From CAIYXB01 sp038146805 (lineage in GTDB: Bacteria; Cyanobacteriota; Vampirovibrionia; LMEP-6097), in the NCBI GenBank assembly GCA_038146805.1, contig JAYQSH010000005.1, forward strand, positions 977,517-1,041,516: a DNA stretch of 64,000 nt, given 5' to 3'. Below the pieces are notes generated by a model. It was not told the DNA's origin. It saw only the letters and a list, made by a program, of their open reading frames with translations, and did not search any database. Shown piece by piece: positions 45,812 to 53,927 of the stretch. The translations under genes were made by a program, and so were the position numbers. How positions within the stretch are numbered: the stretch's first letter is position 1; every line of letters starts with the position of its first letter.

Positions 45812-46153
45812 TTATTTTTGACTACGATCTAAAACTTTTATATCGTATTCATCAGCCATAAAACTTTTTTTCAGTGCATCAGCAATTGATCTTGCAAATC
45901 CGTAGTCTTGATTGCTATATAGATCAATGGCGCATGATCTATGTTCTGGCCAGGTGTGAATACTAAAATGAAAATTATCACCAACTAGGGTTGCCGTTAC
46001 ACCTTGTGGTTGAAATTGAATAAAACTTTCTTGCATAATTACTAAATCAAGCTCATCAAGAGCTGTAACGATGCTATTTTTTAGATTTTGTGAAAAAGCT
46101 AAAATCTCAGCGTTTGCGCTATAAAAATCTAGTGTTATATGCGTTTTGATCAT
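45812..46153 (-). CDS. SpeD-like protein lacking the pyruvoyl serine
   Basis: The 113-residue protein aligns along its length with bacterial S-adenosylmethionine decarboxylase proenzyme (FIQFQPQGVTATLVGDNFHF, SIHTWPEHRSCAIDLYS). In active SpeD the self-cleavage site is Glu-Ser in a SESH motif, where the Ser becomes the pyruvoyl group. Here the aligned residues are Asn-Phe in DNFH. The catalytic Cys of the TCG motif is replaced by Asn (YSNQ). The His after the cleavage site and the IHTWPEH block remain. Canonical decarboxylase activity is therefore unlikely. It has an AGGTGGAA ribosome site. Confidence 0.75.
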   Translation of the reverse strand: MIKTHITLDFYSANAEILAFSQNLKNSIVTALDELDLVIMQESFIQFQPQGVTATLVGDNFHFSIHTWPEHRSCAIDLYSNQDYGFARSIADALKKSFMADEYDIKVLDRSQK

Positions 46154-46256
46154 GATTCCACCTAAATATACACTAAAAATAGCTAAGAATTTGTGTTTTT
46201 TTGCTTTTGACTATATTGCCGGCTGAGAAACTCAAGCTTTTCCTTATTTTTATAGA

Positions 46257-46286
46257 TTGTAATACTCATAGTGAATTTGATAGAAT
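46257..46286 (+). promoter_or_regulatory. rplM promoter
   Basis: TTGTAA (46257-46262), 18-nt spacer, TAGAAT (46281-46286), then 10 nt to the ATG of rplM. Confidence 0.6.
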
Positions 46287-46296
46287 CCTTTAAGTT

Positions 46297-46728
46297 ATGG
46301 CTCAAAAAGCAACTAAATATTACACAAAAGAAAATTCTGAACGCAAGTGGAGAATTATTGATGCAGACGGCAAAGTTTTAGGCCGTTTAGCTGTCGAGAT
46401 TGCAAACGCTCTTCGCGGTAAAGATAAAGCATTGTTTACTCCGAACCAAGATTGTGGAGATTTTGTAGTAGTAATAAATGCAGAAAAAGTTAAAGTAACT
46501 GGTGATAAATTAAACCAAAAAATTTATCATAGACACTCAGGTTTTAACGGTGGTCACAGAATGGAAACTCAGGGAAACCTTTTAAAAAGAAGACCAACAG
46601 AAGTTTTAAGAAGAGCAGTCAAAGGTATGCTTCCGCATAATAGATTAAGTGATAGATTAATCACCAAACTAAAAATCTATGCTGGTCAAGAGCATCCTCA
46701 TGAAGCACAATTGGCGGCTGCAAAATAA
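46297..46728 (+). CDS. rplM: 50S ribosomal protein L13
   Basis: The 143-residue protein has the L13 signatures WRIIDADGKVLGRLAVEIAN, LRGKDKALFTPNQDCGDFVV and VKGMLPHNRLSDRLITKLKI. It assembles early into the large subunit. It forms the universal rplM-rpsI operon with a 14-nt gap. The -10 box ends 10 nt before the start, leaving almost no leader. Confidence 0.98.
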   Translation: MAQKATKYYTKENSERKWRIIDADGKVLGRLAVEIANALRGKDKALFTPNQDCGDFVVVINAEKVKVTGDKLNQKIYHRHSGFNGGHRMETQGNLLKRRPTEVLRRAVKGMLPHNRLSDRLITKLKIYAGQEHPHEAQLAAAK

Positions 46729-46742
46729 ATAAGGTTTAAATC

Positions 46743-47144
46743 ATGGCAAAGAAAAAAGATAATTTAATTACAACTGGAAAAAGAAAAAGAGCAATAGCTC
46801 GTGTTCAAGTTAAAAATGGTGAAGGTAAATTTACCGTAAATGGTAAAGAGCCAAATATTTATTTTGGTAACCACCCAATTATGCTTAAAAAGATTATGTC
46901 TGCTTTGGAGCTAACTGGAAACCTTGCAAAAAAAGATATTACAGTAAATGTTCAAGGTGGCGGTTTATCAGGTCAAGCTGATGCTGTTGCTCATGCAATT
47001 TCAAGATCTTTAGCAAAAGCAAAAGATACTATGCGTAAGACCCTAAAAGCGGCTGGTATGCTTTCTAGAGATTCAAGAATCAAAGAATCTAAGAAATACG
47101 GTCGTAAAAAAGCTCGTAAGAGATTCCAATTCTCTAAGAGATAA
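46743..47144 (+). CDS. rpsI: 30S ribosomal protein S9
   Basis: The 133-residue protein starts LITTGKRKRAIARVQVKNGE and ends with the basic tail KKYGRKKARKRFQFSKR that contacts P-site tRNA. GGGLSGQADAVAHAISRSLA is the family core. Its ribosome site is AAGGTTTAAATC. It is followed by an intrinsic terminator. Confidence 0.98.
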   Translation: MAKKKDNLITTGKRKRAIARVQVKNGEGKFTVNGKEPNIYFGNHPIMLKKIMSALELTGNLAKKDITVNVQGGGLSGQADAVAHAISRSLAKAKDTMRKTLKAAGMLSRDSRIKESKKYGRKKARKRFQFSKR

Positions 47145-47170
47145 GTTTACTTTTTTTACAAATATATTTT

Positions 47171-47208
47171 CAAAAAAGATCCAAAGCAATTTGGGTCTTT
47201 TTTTTGTT
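47171..47208 (+). terminator. Terminator of rplM-rpsI
   Basis: AAAAGATCCAAA-GCAA-TTTGGGTCTTTTTTTT: an 8-bp stem with a long T-tract. Confidence 0.93.
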
Positions 47209-47225
47209 TTTTTTATATTTAGCCC

Positions 47226-47255
47226 TTGCAAAAAAACCATGGTATTCGCTATTAT
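47226..47255 (+). promoter_or_regulatory. 5S rRNA promoter
   Basis: TTGCAA (47226-47231), 18-nt spacer, TATTAT (47250-47255). Transcription would begin about 7 nt later, at the 5' end of the 5S gene. Confidence 0.65.
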
Positions 47256-47262
47256 TAATAAC

Positions 47263-47379
47263 GCTTAGTGTTGTATCGGCTGAAACACACTCGTTCCCAT
47301 CCCGAACACGATAGTTAAGGCAGCTTGAGATGACAATACTTGGTGGGAGACCGCCTGGAAAGATAGTTAAATGCTAGGC
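47263..47379 (+). rRNA. rrf: 5S ribosomal RNA, solitary
   Basis: About 117 nt, with the universal 5S blocks CCCATCCCGAACACG and GGTGGGAGACCGCC, and terminal pairing of GCTTAG with CTAGGC. No 16S or 23S gene is in the window; it has its own promoter and terminator, so the 5S gene is separated from the rRNA operon here. Confidence 0.95.
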
Positions 47380-47400
47380 TTTTCTTTTATAGAAAAAATA

Positions 47401-47431
47401 AAAAATTTCCCCTTCTGGGGATTTTTTTTTG
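47401..47431 (+). terminator. 5S rRNA terminator
   Basis: AAAAATTTCCCC-TTCT-GGGGATTTTTTTTT: a short GC stem with flanking A/T pairing and a T-tract. Confidence 0.92.
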
Positions 47432-47465
47432 TTTATATATCAATAATGGGCGTGCTTCCGAAGTA

Positions 47466-47495
47466 TTGACAAATAGATACCAGGCGTGCTATTAT
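47466..47495 (+). promoter_or_regulatory. Consensus promoter of the pentapeptide-repeat gene, leaderless
   Basis: TTGACA (47466-47471), 18-nt spacer, TGC-TATTAT (47490-47495). Only 7 nt separate the -10 from the ATG. The upstream GGGCGTGCTTCC at 47449 matches the end of the 232-bp repeat, so the promoter abuts a repeat fragment. Confidence 0.85.
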
Positions 47496-47502
47496 CTTTC
47501 TT

Positions 47503-48393
47503 ATGGTTAAGTCAACGCATATTCATAGAGTTTTAAATAGTCCTTCCGCTCCGGAGAGCTTGAAACGTATATATCGAAAAAAATTACGAAATTCTGGTGC
47601 TTTGGGTGATATGGCCACAGCTAGATCGAATGCATTAAAAGATGTCGCTAGAAGGGATCACGCTCCTATTGCTCGGCAGATAAGTCAAAAAAAACCAGAA
47701 GTTCTTAGTCATTTAAGAGACCAAAAAGCAATAGATGAATTTCAAGTTTTTTGGCAACAAATATGCGATATTAAGTCTCAGGGAAGTGATTCACTTTATA
47801 AACCAGGATATAAAGTAATGATCACAAGGCCAAGAAATCCCTTGAAGTTATCTAATTTTTATGCAGATTTACACGATCAAGATAAACGCAAAAAAACGTA
47901 CGATTTTAAACTTGTTAAATTTCTCGAGGATAATAATATAACCTTACAAAATGGTATACTTTCTCAGGCAGATCTTAGAGGCGCAGATCTTCGTCAAGCA
48001 AATCTTGAAGTCGCAGATCTTAGTGGCGCAGATCTTAAAGTCGCAGATCTTAGTGGCGCAGATCTTAAAGGCGCAGATCTTAGAGGCGCAAATCTTGTAC
48101 GCGCATGTCTTGTAGGCGCAAAACTTGTACGCGCATGTCTTGTAGGCGCAAAACTTGAAGGCGCAAAACTTGAAGGCGCAGAACTTCGTAACGCAGGTCT
48201 TGTATACGCAGATCTTAGAGGCGCAGATCTTAGAGGCGCAAATCTTAAAGGCGCAAATCTTATAGGCGCAAATCTTAAAGGCGCAGATCTTAGAGGCGCA
48301 GATCTTAGAGGCGCAAATCTTAAAGGCGCAAATCTTGATGATATTATAAAAAACTCTGATACAATATTTGGGTGGTTTCCACTGACCAGCTAA
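47503..48393 (+). CDS. Pentapeptide-repeat protein with novel N-terminal domain
   Basis: The 296-residue protein has an N-terminal ~150 residues that are basic and unrecognised (ESLKRIYRKKLRNSGALGDM, KLSNFYADLHDQDKRKKTYD). About 27 pentapeptides A(D/N/K)LxG follow (ADLRGADLRQANLEVADLSG), which form a right-handed quadrilateral beta-helix. A tail ending WFPLTS closes the protein. No signal peptide. At DNA level the repeats are almost the same 15-mer (GGCGCAGATCTTAGA), showing recent expansion. Some pentapeptide proteins mimic DNA and protect gyrase; that role is not shown here. The tail is shared with another ORF at 59335. Confidence 0.88.
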   Translation: MVKSTHIHRVLNSPSAPESLKRIYRKKLRNSGALGDMATARSNALKDVARRDHAPIARQISQKKPEVLSHLRDQKAIDEFQVFWQQICDIKSQGSDSLYKPGYKVMITRPRNPLKLSNFYADLHDQDKRKKTYDFKLVKFLEDNNITLQNGILSQADLRGADLRQANLEVADLSGADLKVADLSGADLKGADLRGANLVRACLVGAKLVRACLVGAKLEGAKLEGAELRNAGLVYADLRGADLRGANLKGANLIGANLKGADLRGADLRGANLKGANLDDIIKNSDTIFGWFPLTS

Positions 48394-48459
48394 TATCGCA
48401 AGCTATTATTTAATAGCAGCCATAAAACCACGAGCAGATACATAGACCGAATCTATAAA

Positions 48460-48691
48460 GGGACTGATTCCAAACCCCATTTTGAATTTTAAAATACAGT
48501 GAAATGTTAAAATCACTAGCAAATGGGGTCAGAAATCAGTCCCACAAACGACCTTACGCTTAGCTTGTTTCACTGCGTGAAACTCACTAAGCGGCGGTGT
48601 TTGATTCTTTTGTTAGGCGTGTCTAACCAAACCCTACTTATGCCCAAATCTAAAGACTCGAGATACTTATTACGGGTTTGGAAGCACGCCC
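48460..48691 (+). repeat. Complete 232-bp structured repeat (reference copy)
   Basis: GGGACTGATTCCAAACCCC at the left, an internal inverted copy GGGGTCAGAAATCAGTCCC at 48524-48542, and the end GAAGCACGCCC. Position 48558-48592 forms a strong hairpin (GCTTAG-CTT-GTTTCAC-TGC-GTGAAAC-TCA-CTAAGC). A second, GTTAG-GCGTGT-CTAAC, is at 48612-48627. A 60-codon frame inside is conserved only because the DNA is. Confidence 0.92.
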
Positions 48692-48715
48692 ATAATAGAG
48701 TTTGATTAAAAATTT

Positions 48716-50138
48716 TTAGGCTGAATGATAGGTGTTTGTAGGATTGCCTTGGGGATTTTTTGTTGTTATTGGTAATTGATTAGTCTCTTCCTTGCTTATT
48801 CTTTGAGGATTTAATTTTTGCTTCAGACCATCGATATTTTGTTCACGTAGAGTGGTAATTAATTTTTGAATTGATTGACTAAAGCTATTAAGCTCACTTT
48901 CAAAGTTTTCACGATCAAAAGCATTTTGCAATTCTGCAAGCTCAATGCTTTGACCAGCTAGTAAATTGTCTTCAATAATTGCAAGTACTAATTTTTCTTT
49001 TAGCTGCTATAAAATTTTCAACGCTATACCCAGAATCTGGATTTCTTGCTTCAATGGCTTTTATATCACCTCTAAAAGCCGGACCAAGTTTGTTTCTGTA
49101 ATTGATTTTTCTAAACCAAATTTGTTGATCAGGTTTGAGAACTTTTTCTGGATTTGTTTTTTGTAAAAATTCATCTAATACTTTTGCAATTCGTGAATTT
49201 CTCTCTGCGTTTTGAGGATTTTGCAAAAGCTGTTGTAGCATGATATTGATTTCCCCGAAGCAATCGGTGTTTTTTTGTTTTATTGCTTCTGGTCTAGCTT
49301 GGTGTTGAGGCTTTGATGGTAATTCATGTTTACTACGATTTAAAATCTTAATATAGCCGCTTTTTTCTAAGCTTGTTATCAACTCTCTTTGACTTAAATC
49401 TTTTGGTGCTTTTGCAAATCGTATATGCTCTTGTTTGCTGTGTAATAAAGTATTTATTAGTGTGACTAATTTTTTTAATAGTATTCTTTTGTCTTGATAA
49501 TTACTAATGGTCATATTTAAAGTTGGAATATGTCTTTCTATATGCAAAAAATATTCTGTTTGATCTTCTGCTGACTCTGGATCTTCTTTTATACAGCAGT
49601 TTTTAGTTAAATTACCATTTGCTTTTATTTGCAAAGGTATAAAGACACCTGGTCTGACTTCAACTAAAATATCAATACCCAAATGGTCAAGGGTTTGGCA
49701 CTGTTTTTTACCTATAAAACTTGGGTCGATAAATTGATTAAGTAAGGGCTGATCTAAATGATAAAAACCTTCTATTAGTCCTTGGTCCATAAGTTCACAA
49801 AGCAATAAATGAGCATAAACAAGAGCTTTTTCTCCATTGAGATTTTTGAGATTTAGATTATTATAAAAAAGTTCTTGCAGAAGTGCACCAAAACTTAAAG
49901 TGTGTCCTTGAGTTGTTATTTCTTCGTTAAAGGGGTGACCCATGCGCACAATTTTATTAAGATGTTGCATCCATGAATTTTTTTGCCCGGGTATTTTGTG
50001 TAAAGCAAAAGCACAAGGAGCACTAAGCACTGAATTTGTAATATTGCCTTTTTGATATTGATCTTTTAGAAATGGAAATTTATCTAGCTCTGGCATAGGA
50101 GAGTTTGGCAAATTTATTATTGGTAAACTAAAAAGCAC
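48716..50138 (-). pseudogene. PD-(D/E)XK-nuclease-like protein, copy 1, frameshifted near the 3' end
   Basis: The first 388 codons include PGQKNSW (residues 50-56) and a nuclease-like block GIDILVEVRPGVFIPLQIKA with Asp156 and Gln170-x-Lys172, resembling the D...QxK variant of the PD-(D/E)XK fold. At about 49010 an extra base (GCTGCTATA against GCTCTATA in copy 2) shifts the frame. The lost ~85-residue tail (LQNAFDRENFESELNSFSQS) is present from 48931. Intact length would be ~473. The family is not recognised by name; the nuclease fold is a motif-level inference. Confidence 0.65.
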
Positions 50139-50216
50139 ACACTAGATAATAACACAAGATGTGTATTTACGCTTGATTGCGAGCAAAAACACTTATAAAC
50201 AATGGTTTTTAGGCTT

Positions 50217-50300
50217 AAGATACGTATCTTATAAATTAGCTACTATTCACAAATCCCGATAACTAGTTTACTCTTGTGGCTCAGAATCCTTGATTTATTT
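50217..50300. other. Intergenic palindrome and leader-like motif
   Basis: A perfect 16-bp palindrome TAAGATACGTATCTTA (50216-50231) is followed by TTAGCTACTATTC and AATCCCGATAACT. These resemble the start of the IS110 left region at 24950 and the segment at 42238. The 50139-50456 gap holds no gene. Confidence 0.45.
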
Positions 50301-51256
50301 TTTTGCTTCATGAAAATGCATACCTGCTGTGTTTACTGTTTCGAAAAACCAACTGTTAGAGTTTCACAAGAGATCAAATTCAAGCCTTAAATATATTAAT
50401 AAGCTAATTGATAACTCTAGTTAAATAACAGAAGAAATATTAGTTCGTATTATTCACAGGAGTTACGCGATTGCCTGACTTAGGTGTAACTGCACAGCTT
50501 CTCTAACTATTTCCCATTTTTGTTGATACCAACTTGTACCCTCTTTGAATCTAAAGTATTCCAGCTTGATCAGAGCTAAAAAAGCACAAAATATATGATT
50601 CTTTTGCGCTTGAGCTTTTCGCATATATGACTTTTCAAGTCCACAGACTTGTTTAAGTCCTCGGTGCATGGTCTCAATAAACCAGCGAGTTTTAGCATGA
50701 CCAATAAAATTATCCCAGTCATCTAAGTCCAAATCGTTAGTTATTAAGTACCTTATCTTCCCGTCTTTGAGAGTCCTCTTGCACACTAATATTGGACCAA
50801 AGTCTTTTAGCCAAACTTTCTTAACTTGTCTTTCTGCTAACTCTAGTTCGTCAACTCTAATCCAAACTCCTTTCACCTCACTAATCTTGCGATTTGATTT
50901 TATGTCAGCAACAAAGTTCCAGCCTTTAGCTTGTATTGCTTTTAAATTTTCCTTTGACACATACCAGCTATCCATCAGTACATAACTTGGCTTGAAACCT
51001 CGTTGCTCAGCGATATCTAACATATCTCTAAAATGATCATTCTTGGTTTTATCATCACCTTCTTTGTTGTAGATTCGGTAGTCTACTGGTAAAGCTATGC
51101 CATCTAGGTCAACCCACTGAGCATTTACGATACCGATACCTTGCTTTACGGCATGATGTTTGCCACTCCATTGCCACTTGGTTAGTTCAATTTTTTTAGC
51201 ATATGGTTTTTCAAGCAAAGTATCATCAAATGCTAAGTAACCTTCATTGATATTAA

Positions 51257-52425
51257 GGATGCACTGAAAAATAATTTCGTATAAATTCCTCTTTAAAGCT
51301 AGTCTATGATTGAGTTTGATGTTAAAATCAGTACATGCAAAGCACCTTCTTAGACATAGTAAATACAGGCAAAAACCCAACAAAAGCCGCTAAATTCCTT
51401 GAAGAAATAGACAAAGTTATACCTTGGTACCGAATTAATAAGGTTTTAAAGAAATGGAAGGACTCCGATCTTGGCAGAAAAGGCTACAGACCTGAAACTA
51501 TGTTTCGTATGTCTTTACTGAAAGATTTTTATGGTTTGAGTGATTATGATACTGAAGAACAAATTAATGATCGTCTTTCATTTCGTAAATTTATGCAGCT
51601 AGGCGTAGACGAAACGTCCCCTGATGAAACAAGTCTCTGTAAATTTAGAGCTTGGTTAACACAAAACAACAAACAAGAAGAACTGTTCAAAATCGTCAAT
51701 CGCTATCTAAATGATCAAGGTTGTTTTGTCAAAAAGGGTGCTTTGATTGATGCAACTATTATTGAAGCTCCAATAAATAAAAGCAATGGTAAAAAAGAAT
51801 GGGTTGATAAAGATGCTAGTTCCACTAAAAAAGGATCAACCTGGTATCGTGGTTACAAGGCTCACATGGGTTTAGATTTTGGTTCAAACTTAATTGCTGA
51901 CATAGTTACAACAACAGCTAAAGTTGCTGATACTGTCATCTTTGACCTACTACTTCCAGCTTATGCAAAAGTGGTTCTTGCGGACAAAGGTTACTACAGC
52001 CAGGAACGGAAACGAGAGTTACGAAGAAGTGGAATTTTTTGTGGAATCTTGGATAAAGCAGCACGAGGTAGAAAACTTTCAAACTCTCAAAAGAAACGTA
52101 ACAAAAAATTATCATCAGTCAGAGCCTATGTTGAACATCCGTTCAACGCAATAAAGAATTGGTTTAAATTTAGGAAAACCCGTTATGTTGGAATTATAAA
52201 AAATTCTGCTCAAATATTCATGCTAGCTACACTTTACAATCTTCATAGAGTTAGAAAGATCTTAGAACCAGAACCATACTTTGCATGATTTTAGGGAGTA
52301 GTGTATCTAAAAAGCCCTGAAAATAAGGAATATATCAAAATTAAGCAAGTTTTAGGTAGCTAAAAGAGCTAGAAACAGGCATTTCTATTACTTCACAAGA
52401 AAATTCTTTAATTTTCAGTGCATCC
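51257..52425 (+). mobile_element. IS5-family insertion sequence, copy 2 (1169 bp, intact)
   Basis: Inverted ends GGATGCACTGAAAA / TTTTCAGTGCATCC with a 4-bp duplication TTAA (51253-51256, 52426-52429). It is inserted in the IS701-like transposase gene. Confidence 0.95.
51335..52288 (+). CDS. IS5-family transposase (intact)
   Basis: The 317-residue DDE transposase has an N-terminal domain with LSFRKFMQLGVDETSPDETS and LCKFRAWLTQNNKQEELF. The catalytic Asp residues lie in KGALIDATIIEAP and KVVLADKGYYSQERKREL, and the Glu in SVRAYVEHPFNAIKNWFKFR. This is the only one of three copies in the window without frameshifts, so it is the likely source of activity for the others. Confidence 0.96.
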   Translation: MQSTFLDIVNTGKNPTKAAKFLEEIDKVIPWYRINKVLKKWKDSDLGRKGYRPETMFRMSLLKDFYGLSDYDTEEQINDRLSFRKFMQLGVDETSPDETSLCKFRAWLTQNNKQEELFKIVNRYLNDQGCFVKKGALIDATIIEAPINKSNGKKEWVDKDASSTKKGSTWYRGYKAHMGLDFGSNLIADIVTTTAKVADTVIFDLLLPAYAKVVLADKGYYSQERKRELRRSGIFCGILDKAARGRKLSNSQKKRNKKLSSVRAYVEHPFNAIKNWFKFRKTRYVGIIKNSAQIFMLATLYNLHRVRKILEPEPYFA

Positions 52426-52706
52426 TTAATTTTTTCTTCTACCTGAGACCAAAGGTCTTCTGGAGAAAATTCAGAATTATTCAGCCATCTATTTACTGAA
52501 TCATGAGCCATTGTTTCATCTGGACTAACTTTTTCCAACTCACTACAAGAATACTGCTTTTGTGAAGCTATTAAAAACTCAACGTACAAATCTTAGCTAC
52601 ATTTTTGTTGTCTCATGTAGTCTTAGACGTATTTAATTCAAAAAAGTGAGCGTAATACTTATTAAATTACTGACAAATTAGGCAATCGCGTAACTCCTGT
52701 ATATAT

Positions 52707-53783
52707 CTAAACCCAAAAACATGGATACTGACTTCTAAACCAATCTTCAGATAGAAGTTCAGTTTTTTTTCCATTAGCATCAACATGCTGCAAAGCTTCT
52801 GTAAATCCAATAGAAGGATTCTCACTTTGTTGATACTCCAAGGCAGCAGTCAATTTATCTCTGTAAGTCACTGGCATATTAAGATTAAGCTGACTAATTG
52901 CATCTGATGGAACACTCTCATTATTAGGTGTGTAGTAAGTCCCTTGTCTTTCAAGTATACTTACTTTTTCCTCTGGAAAGGATAACTTTAAATCTCCAGG
53001 TAACTGAGCTTCATCAATTGCACTCAAAGTTTCATTGATATTCGAGACAAGCTCTGCTCTGTTGAGTCTATATACGTAGTGACCTCTTGAATGTTGACCA
53101 AAAGCAACTTCTAGAGACTCTAATTCTTGTTTAACATCATTAAATTTCAACGTAAAAGTAGGTGATTCTTCACCAGAACCAATTGGAGTGAGTTTTATAG
53201 TAGTAGTATCCTCAGACTGGGATCTATCTGCATTAAAAATCCCATCAACTTCAAGAGGTGTATCTTCTTGAGATTCTGCATACATATGAGTAACTCTGCG
53301 TATCAAGTTCTTTAAGTTTAAATCTGTTAAAGCTTGTAGGCTTCCTTCATCAAGCATATTAGCTCGTGCCTTCTCTTGATTAGCCAATAGCGCCAATCTT
53401 GTAGGTACGACTACATCTGAAGTAGCCTTTAACTCTAATGAAGCAATTGATAAACTAGGCATAGAAATAAGTTTTTCGTATCCACCTCTGATCAGTGAAT
53501 CAAAGTGTCTTGAAAACTTATTTGCTTGTTCTCTAGCTTTAGAAGGAATATCACTGAACCCAATTTTAACTAAATCAATCAAATCTTGAGTGCTGCCGGT
53601 AAATTGACCATCAATACCTGTATTATCTACAATATAACTGGAAACTTCTGTAAAATTAGGCATTTGCTCAAATGTAAATAATTGAGCCAATGTCTCTGAT
53701 TCACTTTTAGTTTTGCCCATAGCGTTTCTAAGGCTTGCTAGCACTGAATGCATTACATCAAATGTGGTTAAATTAGTTCTCAT
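52707..53783 (-). CDS. Unrecognised 358-residue protein (paralogue of 54321-55397)
   Basis: No signal peptide, membrane segment or known domain. Residues 1-170 are mostly helical (FDVMHSVLASLRNAMGKTKS, FSRHFDSLIRGGYEKLISMP). Residues 190-300 look beta-rich and contain HYVYRLNRAELVSNINETL (about 235-253). That matches GYRYRLRPTELMGNILKTL in the next large gene, also 358 residues long. A strong promoter lies directly upstream and the IS701-like element begins 8 nt after the stop, so the C-terminus could be altered. Function unknown. Confidence 0.75.
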   Translation of the reverse strand: MRTNLTTFDVMHSVLASLRNAMGKTKSESETLAQLFTFEQMPNFTEVSSYIVDNTGIDGQFTGSTQDLIDLVKIGFSDIPSKAREQANKFSRHFDSLIRGGYEKLISMPSLSIASLELKATSDVVVPTRLALLANQEKARANMLDEGSLQALTDLNLKNLIRRVTHMYAESQEDTPLEVDGIFNADRSQSEDTTTIKLTPIGSGEESPTFTLKFNDVKQELESLEVAFGQHSRGHYVYRLNRAELVSNINETLSAIDEAQLPGDLKLSFPEEKVSILERQGTYYTPNNESVPSDAISQLNLNMPVTYRDKLTAALEYQQSENPSIGFTEALQHVDANGKKTELLSEDWFRSQYPCFWV

Positions 53784-53808
53784 AGTTTGTACACTTCTAT
53801 AATTAAAG

Positions 53809-53838
53809 ATATTATCAAAAACTGAAGGGCTTTGTCAA
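53809..53838 (-). promoter_or_regulatory. Consensus promoter for the 52707-53783 gene
   Basis: On the minus strand: TTGACA (53838-53833), 18-nt spacer, TAATAT (53814-53809), then 25 nt to the ATG. Confidence 0.8.
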
Positions 53839-53927
53839 TACTTATTTGGTGAGATTTTCTTTAGGTATTTTTACTCAATTGTTTGATATTGAATTTTGGT
53901 ATAACTTTTTGATATCGAGAGATGGTA

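Larger units (their letters stand above)
50463..52589 (-). pseudogene. IS701/IS4-like DDE transposase split by IS5
   Basis: The N-terminal part (52589 to about 52430) encodes FLIASQKQYSCSELEKVSPD and LNNSEFSPEDLWSQVEEKI. After the IS5 it resumes at 51252 as NEGYLAFDDTLLEKPYAKK with first Asp, then PSYVLMDSWYVSKENLKAIQ (second Asp) and KTRWFIETMHRGLKQVCGLE (Glu). Joined, it makes a ~320-residue transposase with no other damage, so the IS5 alone inactivated it. Confidence 0.88.
50457..52699 (-). mobile_element. IS701/IS4-like insertion sequence interrupted by an IS5
   Basis: Perfect 19-bp inverted ends CAGGAGTTACGCGATTGCC (50457) and its complement (ending 52699). Removing the nested IS5 and one TTAA leaves an element of ~1.07 kb. 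No target duplication is visible (flanks TTCA and TATA). Confidence 0.88.

Noticed and set aside
48523..48705. Conserved 60-residue protein starting MGSEISPTNDLTLSLFHC, also at 15059, 37523 and 41976
   Set aside because: The frame is repeated only because it lies inside the 232-bp DNA repeat; there is no ribosome site, and the sequence is explained by the hairpin. The downstream ends differ in each copy.
52341..52425. C-terminal residues DALKIKEFSCEVIEMPV of the 82-residue ORF
   Set aside because: These codons belong to the IS5 terminus; the genuine transposase continues on the far side of the IS5.
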